This document shows positions 5,562 through 6,874 of a stretch of DNA of 6,874 nucleotides, one piece after another. The stretch comes from Bacillota bacterium (GTDB taxonomy: Bacteria; Bacillota; Bacilli; Alicyclobacillales; Alicyclobacillaceae): the NCBI GenBank assembly GCA_021816665.1, contig JAKAXI010000099.1:1-6874 (forward strand), written 5' to 3'. The notes beneath the pieces are model-generated. The model was not told where the DNA came from and did no database searches. It was given only the letters and a program-made list of their open reading frames with translations. The position numbers and the translations under genes were made by a program. Positions within the stretch are counted from its first letter, which is position 1. Each line of letters opens with the position of its first letter.

Positions 5562-6647
5562 TCACCGGGGGCGTAGCGGGATCTCGCGGATGCAGTTCAA
5601 GCCGTTCTGCCAAACGTCGAGTGACAGCGTAGCGGAAGCGTTTAGGGAGAGGTCGTGTCCGCGGACCCGCATGATCCCTGTGCCACCCTCGCCTGCGCCG
5701 ACCACCGCCCGCCAGTAGGCCGCGGCCCCAATCATCGCGGCGTTGTCCGTGCAAAGCGCGAGTGGAGGCATGCGCAGCAAAAAGCCGTCGCGATCGGCTC
5801 GGGCCGTTAGAGCGCTCCGCAGTCCGGAATTGGCTGCCACACCACCGGCCACGACGACCGTGCGCAGCCCCGTGGCTGCGACAGCCCGCGCCGTCTTTTC
5901 GACGAGTACCTCGACGACCGCCGCCTGAAAGCTGGCGCACACATCCGCAGGTTCGACGTCTTCTCCGCGCTGGCGACGCTTCGTGATCTCGTTGTTCACC
6001 GCTGACTTCAGACCACTGTAGCTGAAGTCGAAGCTGTCCTCGTCGATGAGCGATCGTGGGAAGGCGTAGGCGTCCGGGCGTCCTTCCTGCGCCAGCTCGT
6101 CCACGCACGGTCCACCCGGATATAGCAGCCCGAGCATGCGCGCCACCTTGTCATACGCCTCACCCGCAGCGTCGTCTTTCGTGCCGCCGAGTTTACGGAA
6201 GCGAAACCCCTCATCGACCACCAACAGCTCGGTGTGTCCGCCCGAGACGACGAGCGCCAGGAACGGCGGCTCCAAATCCGTTTCAAGGAGCGCCGCTGCA
6301 ACGTGGCCTGCGATGTGGTGCACGCCGATGAGCGGCAGTCCCGTCGCCAAGGCGTATCCTTTGGCAGCAGACAAGCCAACCAAAAGGGCCCCGAGGAGTC
6401 CGGGGCCGCAAGTCACCGCGATCGCGTCCATATCTGCCCATGTCAGCCTCGCGTCGGCAAACGTCTCTGCTACCACCGCCGTGATCGACTCTACGTGCCT
6501 GCGCGATGCGACTTCCGGCACCACACCGCCAAAGCGCGCGTGGACCTGCATCTGCGACGCGATCGTCTGCGCGACGATGCGCCGACCGTCCGCGACAATC
6601 GCCGCCGCCGTCTCGTCACAGCTTGTCTCAATCGCCAAGATGTTCAT
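5562..6647 (-). CDS. tsaD: tRNA N6-adenosine threonylcarbamoyltransferase TsaD
   Basis: TsaD (also Gcp, YgjD or YdiE) transfers the threonylcarbamoyl group from threonylcarbamoyl-AMP to A37 of ANN-decoding tRNAs, together with TsaB and TsaE. The 361-residue protein opens with the ASKHA-fold phosphate loop AIETSCDET (5-13). It has HxxxH metal ligands H111 and H115 in HHIAGH, VVSGGHTE at 133-140, DDAAGEAYDKVAR at 158-170, YPGGP at 176-180, FSYSGLKSA at 208-216, AGGVAANSGLR at 267-277 and CTDNAAMIG at 299-307, with the metal-ligand aspartate D301. All catalytic parts are intact. The protein is about 15-20 residues longer than usual, the excess being at the C-terminus (roughly 345-361). The start at 6647 is set by the canonical N-terminus and a GGAGGG (6661-6666) 13 nt upstream, a rather long spacing. 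Upstream in-frame codons translate the tandem repeat. In Bacilli tsaE, tsaB and rimI usually precede tsaD; here only 227 bp upstream are visible. Confidence 0.97.
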   Translation of the reverse strand: MNILAIETSCDETAAAIVADGRRIVAQTIASQMQVHARFGGVVPEVASRRHVESITAVVAETFADARLTWADMDAIAVTCGPGLLGALLVGLSAAKGYALATGLPLIGVHHIAGHVAAALLETDLEPPFLALVVSGGHTELLVVDEGFRFRKLGGTKDDAAGEAYDKVARMLGLLYPGGPCVDELAQEGRPDAYAFPRSLIDEDSFDFSYSGLKSAVNNEITKRRQRGEDVEPADVCASFQAAVVEVLVEKTARAVAATGLRTVVVAGGVAANSGLRSALTARADRDGFLLRMPPLALCTDNAAMIGAAAYWRAVVGAGEGGTGIMRVRGHDLSLNASATLSLDVWQNGLNCIREIPLRPR

Positions 6648-6720
6648 ACTGCCGCGTGTTCCCTCCAGACCTGTCTCTCCGTGCGTGACTGTACCGAGTT
6701 TACCCGCGCCGCACCTTAAC

Positions 6721-6834
6721 GTCGCTGGCACCCGCAAAGGCCGCTGGTACCCGCAAAGGCCGCTGGTACCCGCAAACGTCGCTGGCACCCGCAAAGGCCG
6801 CTGGTACCCGCAAAGGCCGCTGGTACCCGCAGTC
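6721..6834. repeat. Six tandem 19-bp repeats upstream of tsaD
   Basis: Six head-to-tail units of consensus GCCGCTGGTACCCGCAAAG start at 6721, 6740, 6759, 6778, 6797 and 6816. Units 1 and 4 share the variant GTCGCTGGCACCC, so the array is two copies of a 57-bp three-unit block (6721-6777 and 6778-6834). The last unit decays in its final three bases. The array ends 73 bp before the tsaD start codon. A minus-strand frame stays open through it, but this looks incidental. No gene is supported in 6835-6874; a minus-strand stop at 6854-6856 could be the end of a preceding gene, but too little is visible. Confidence 0.93.
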
Positions 6835-6874
6835 CGCCCTGATGCGTATGCGCCTACAACAGCGAATCGGCTCG

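Overview
The window looks like chromosomal DNA from a moderately GC-rich Bacillota, probably a Bacilli lineage such as Alicyclobacillaceae. This is inferred from the tsaD / YdiF-type ABC-F pair facing each other tail to tail, as I recall for Bacillus subtilis gcp (ydiE) and ydiF, from strong AGGAGG-type ribosome binding sites, and from protein style. No rRNA, tRNA, insertion sequence or phage gene is visible.

Layout. Positions 1-2171 hold three minus-strand genes read leftward in a tight cluster: a PAP2-family membrane phosphatase (1254-2171), 5-formyltetrahydrofolate cyclo-ligase (586-1239), and a MobA-family nucleotidyltransferase that overlaps the cyclo-ligase by 19 nt and runs off the left edge (604 to <1). 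A divergent promoter region (2172-2327) separates them from a plus-strand ABC-F ATPase (2328-4502), which has a long low-complexity linker and a C-terminal coiled coil. On the right, tsaD (5562-6647, minus) makes the tRNA t6A37 modification. Upstream of it lies a 6 x 19-bp tandem repeat (6721-6834).

The unusual part is the roughly 1.06-kb non-coding gap between the 3' ends of the ABC-F gene and tsaD (4503-5561). Left to right it holds a G-rich imperfect direct repeat (4605-4684), a cluster of DnaA boxes (4756-4863) with two perfect TTATCCACA sites, and an array of at least 15 copies of a 13-bp palindrome, CGCCA-(A/T)3-TGGCG (4917-5466, with a decayed copy to 5508). In the core of the array the copies recur every 40-42 bp, about four helical turns, with unrelated ~28-bp spacers between them. 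Both edges carry related modules with 27-28 bp spacing, and a ~52-bp direct repeat brackets the array. This looks like a cis-acting protein-docking locus beside a DnaA-binding cluster. I know of no named element with this structure. A role in replication control, chromosome organisation or segregation is a hypothesis.

The proteins themselves are housekeeping: folate one-carbon metabolism, a nucleotidyltransferase of the molybdenum cofactor type, lipid phosphate dephosphorylation, ribosome-associated ATPase activity and tRNA modification. They do not form one pathway. The interest of the window is in its non-coding DNA.
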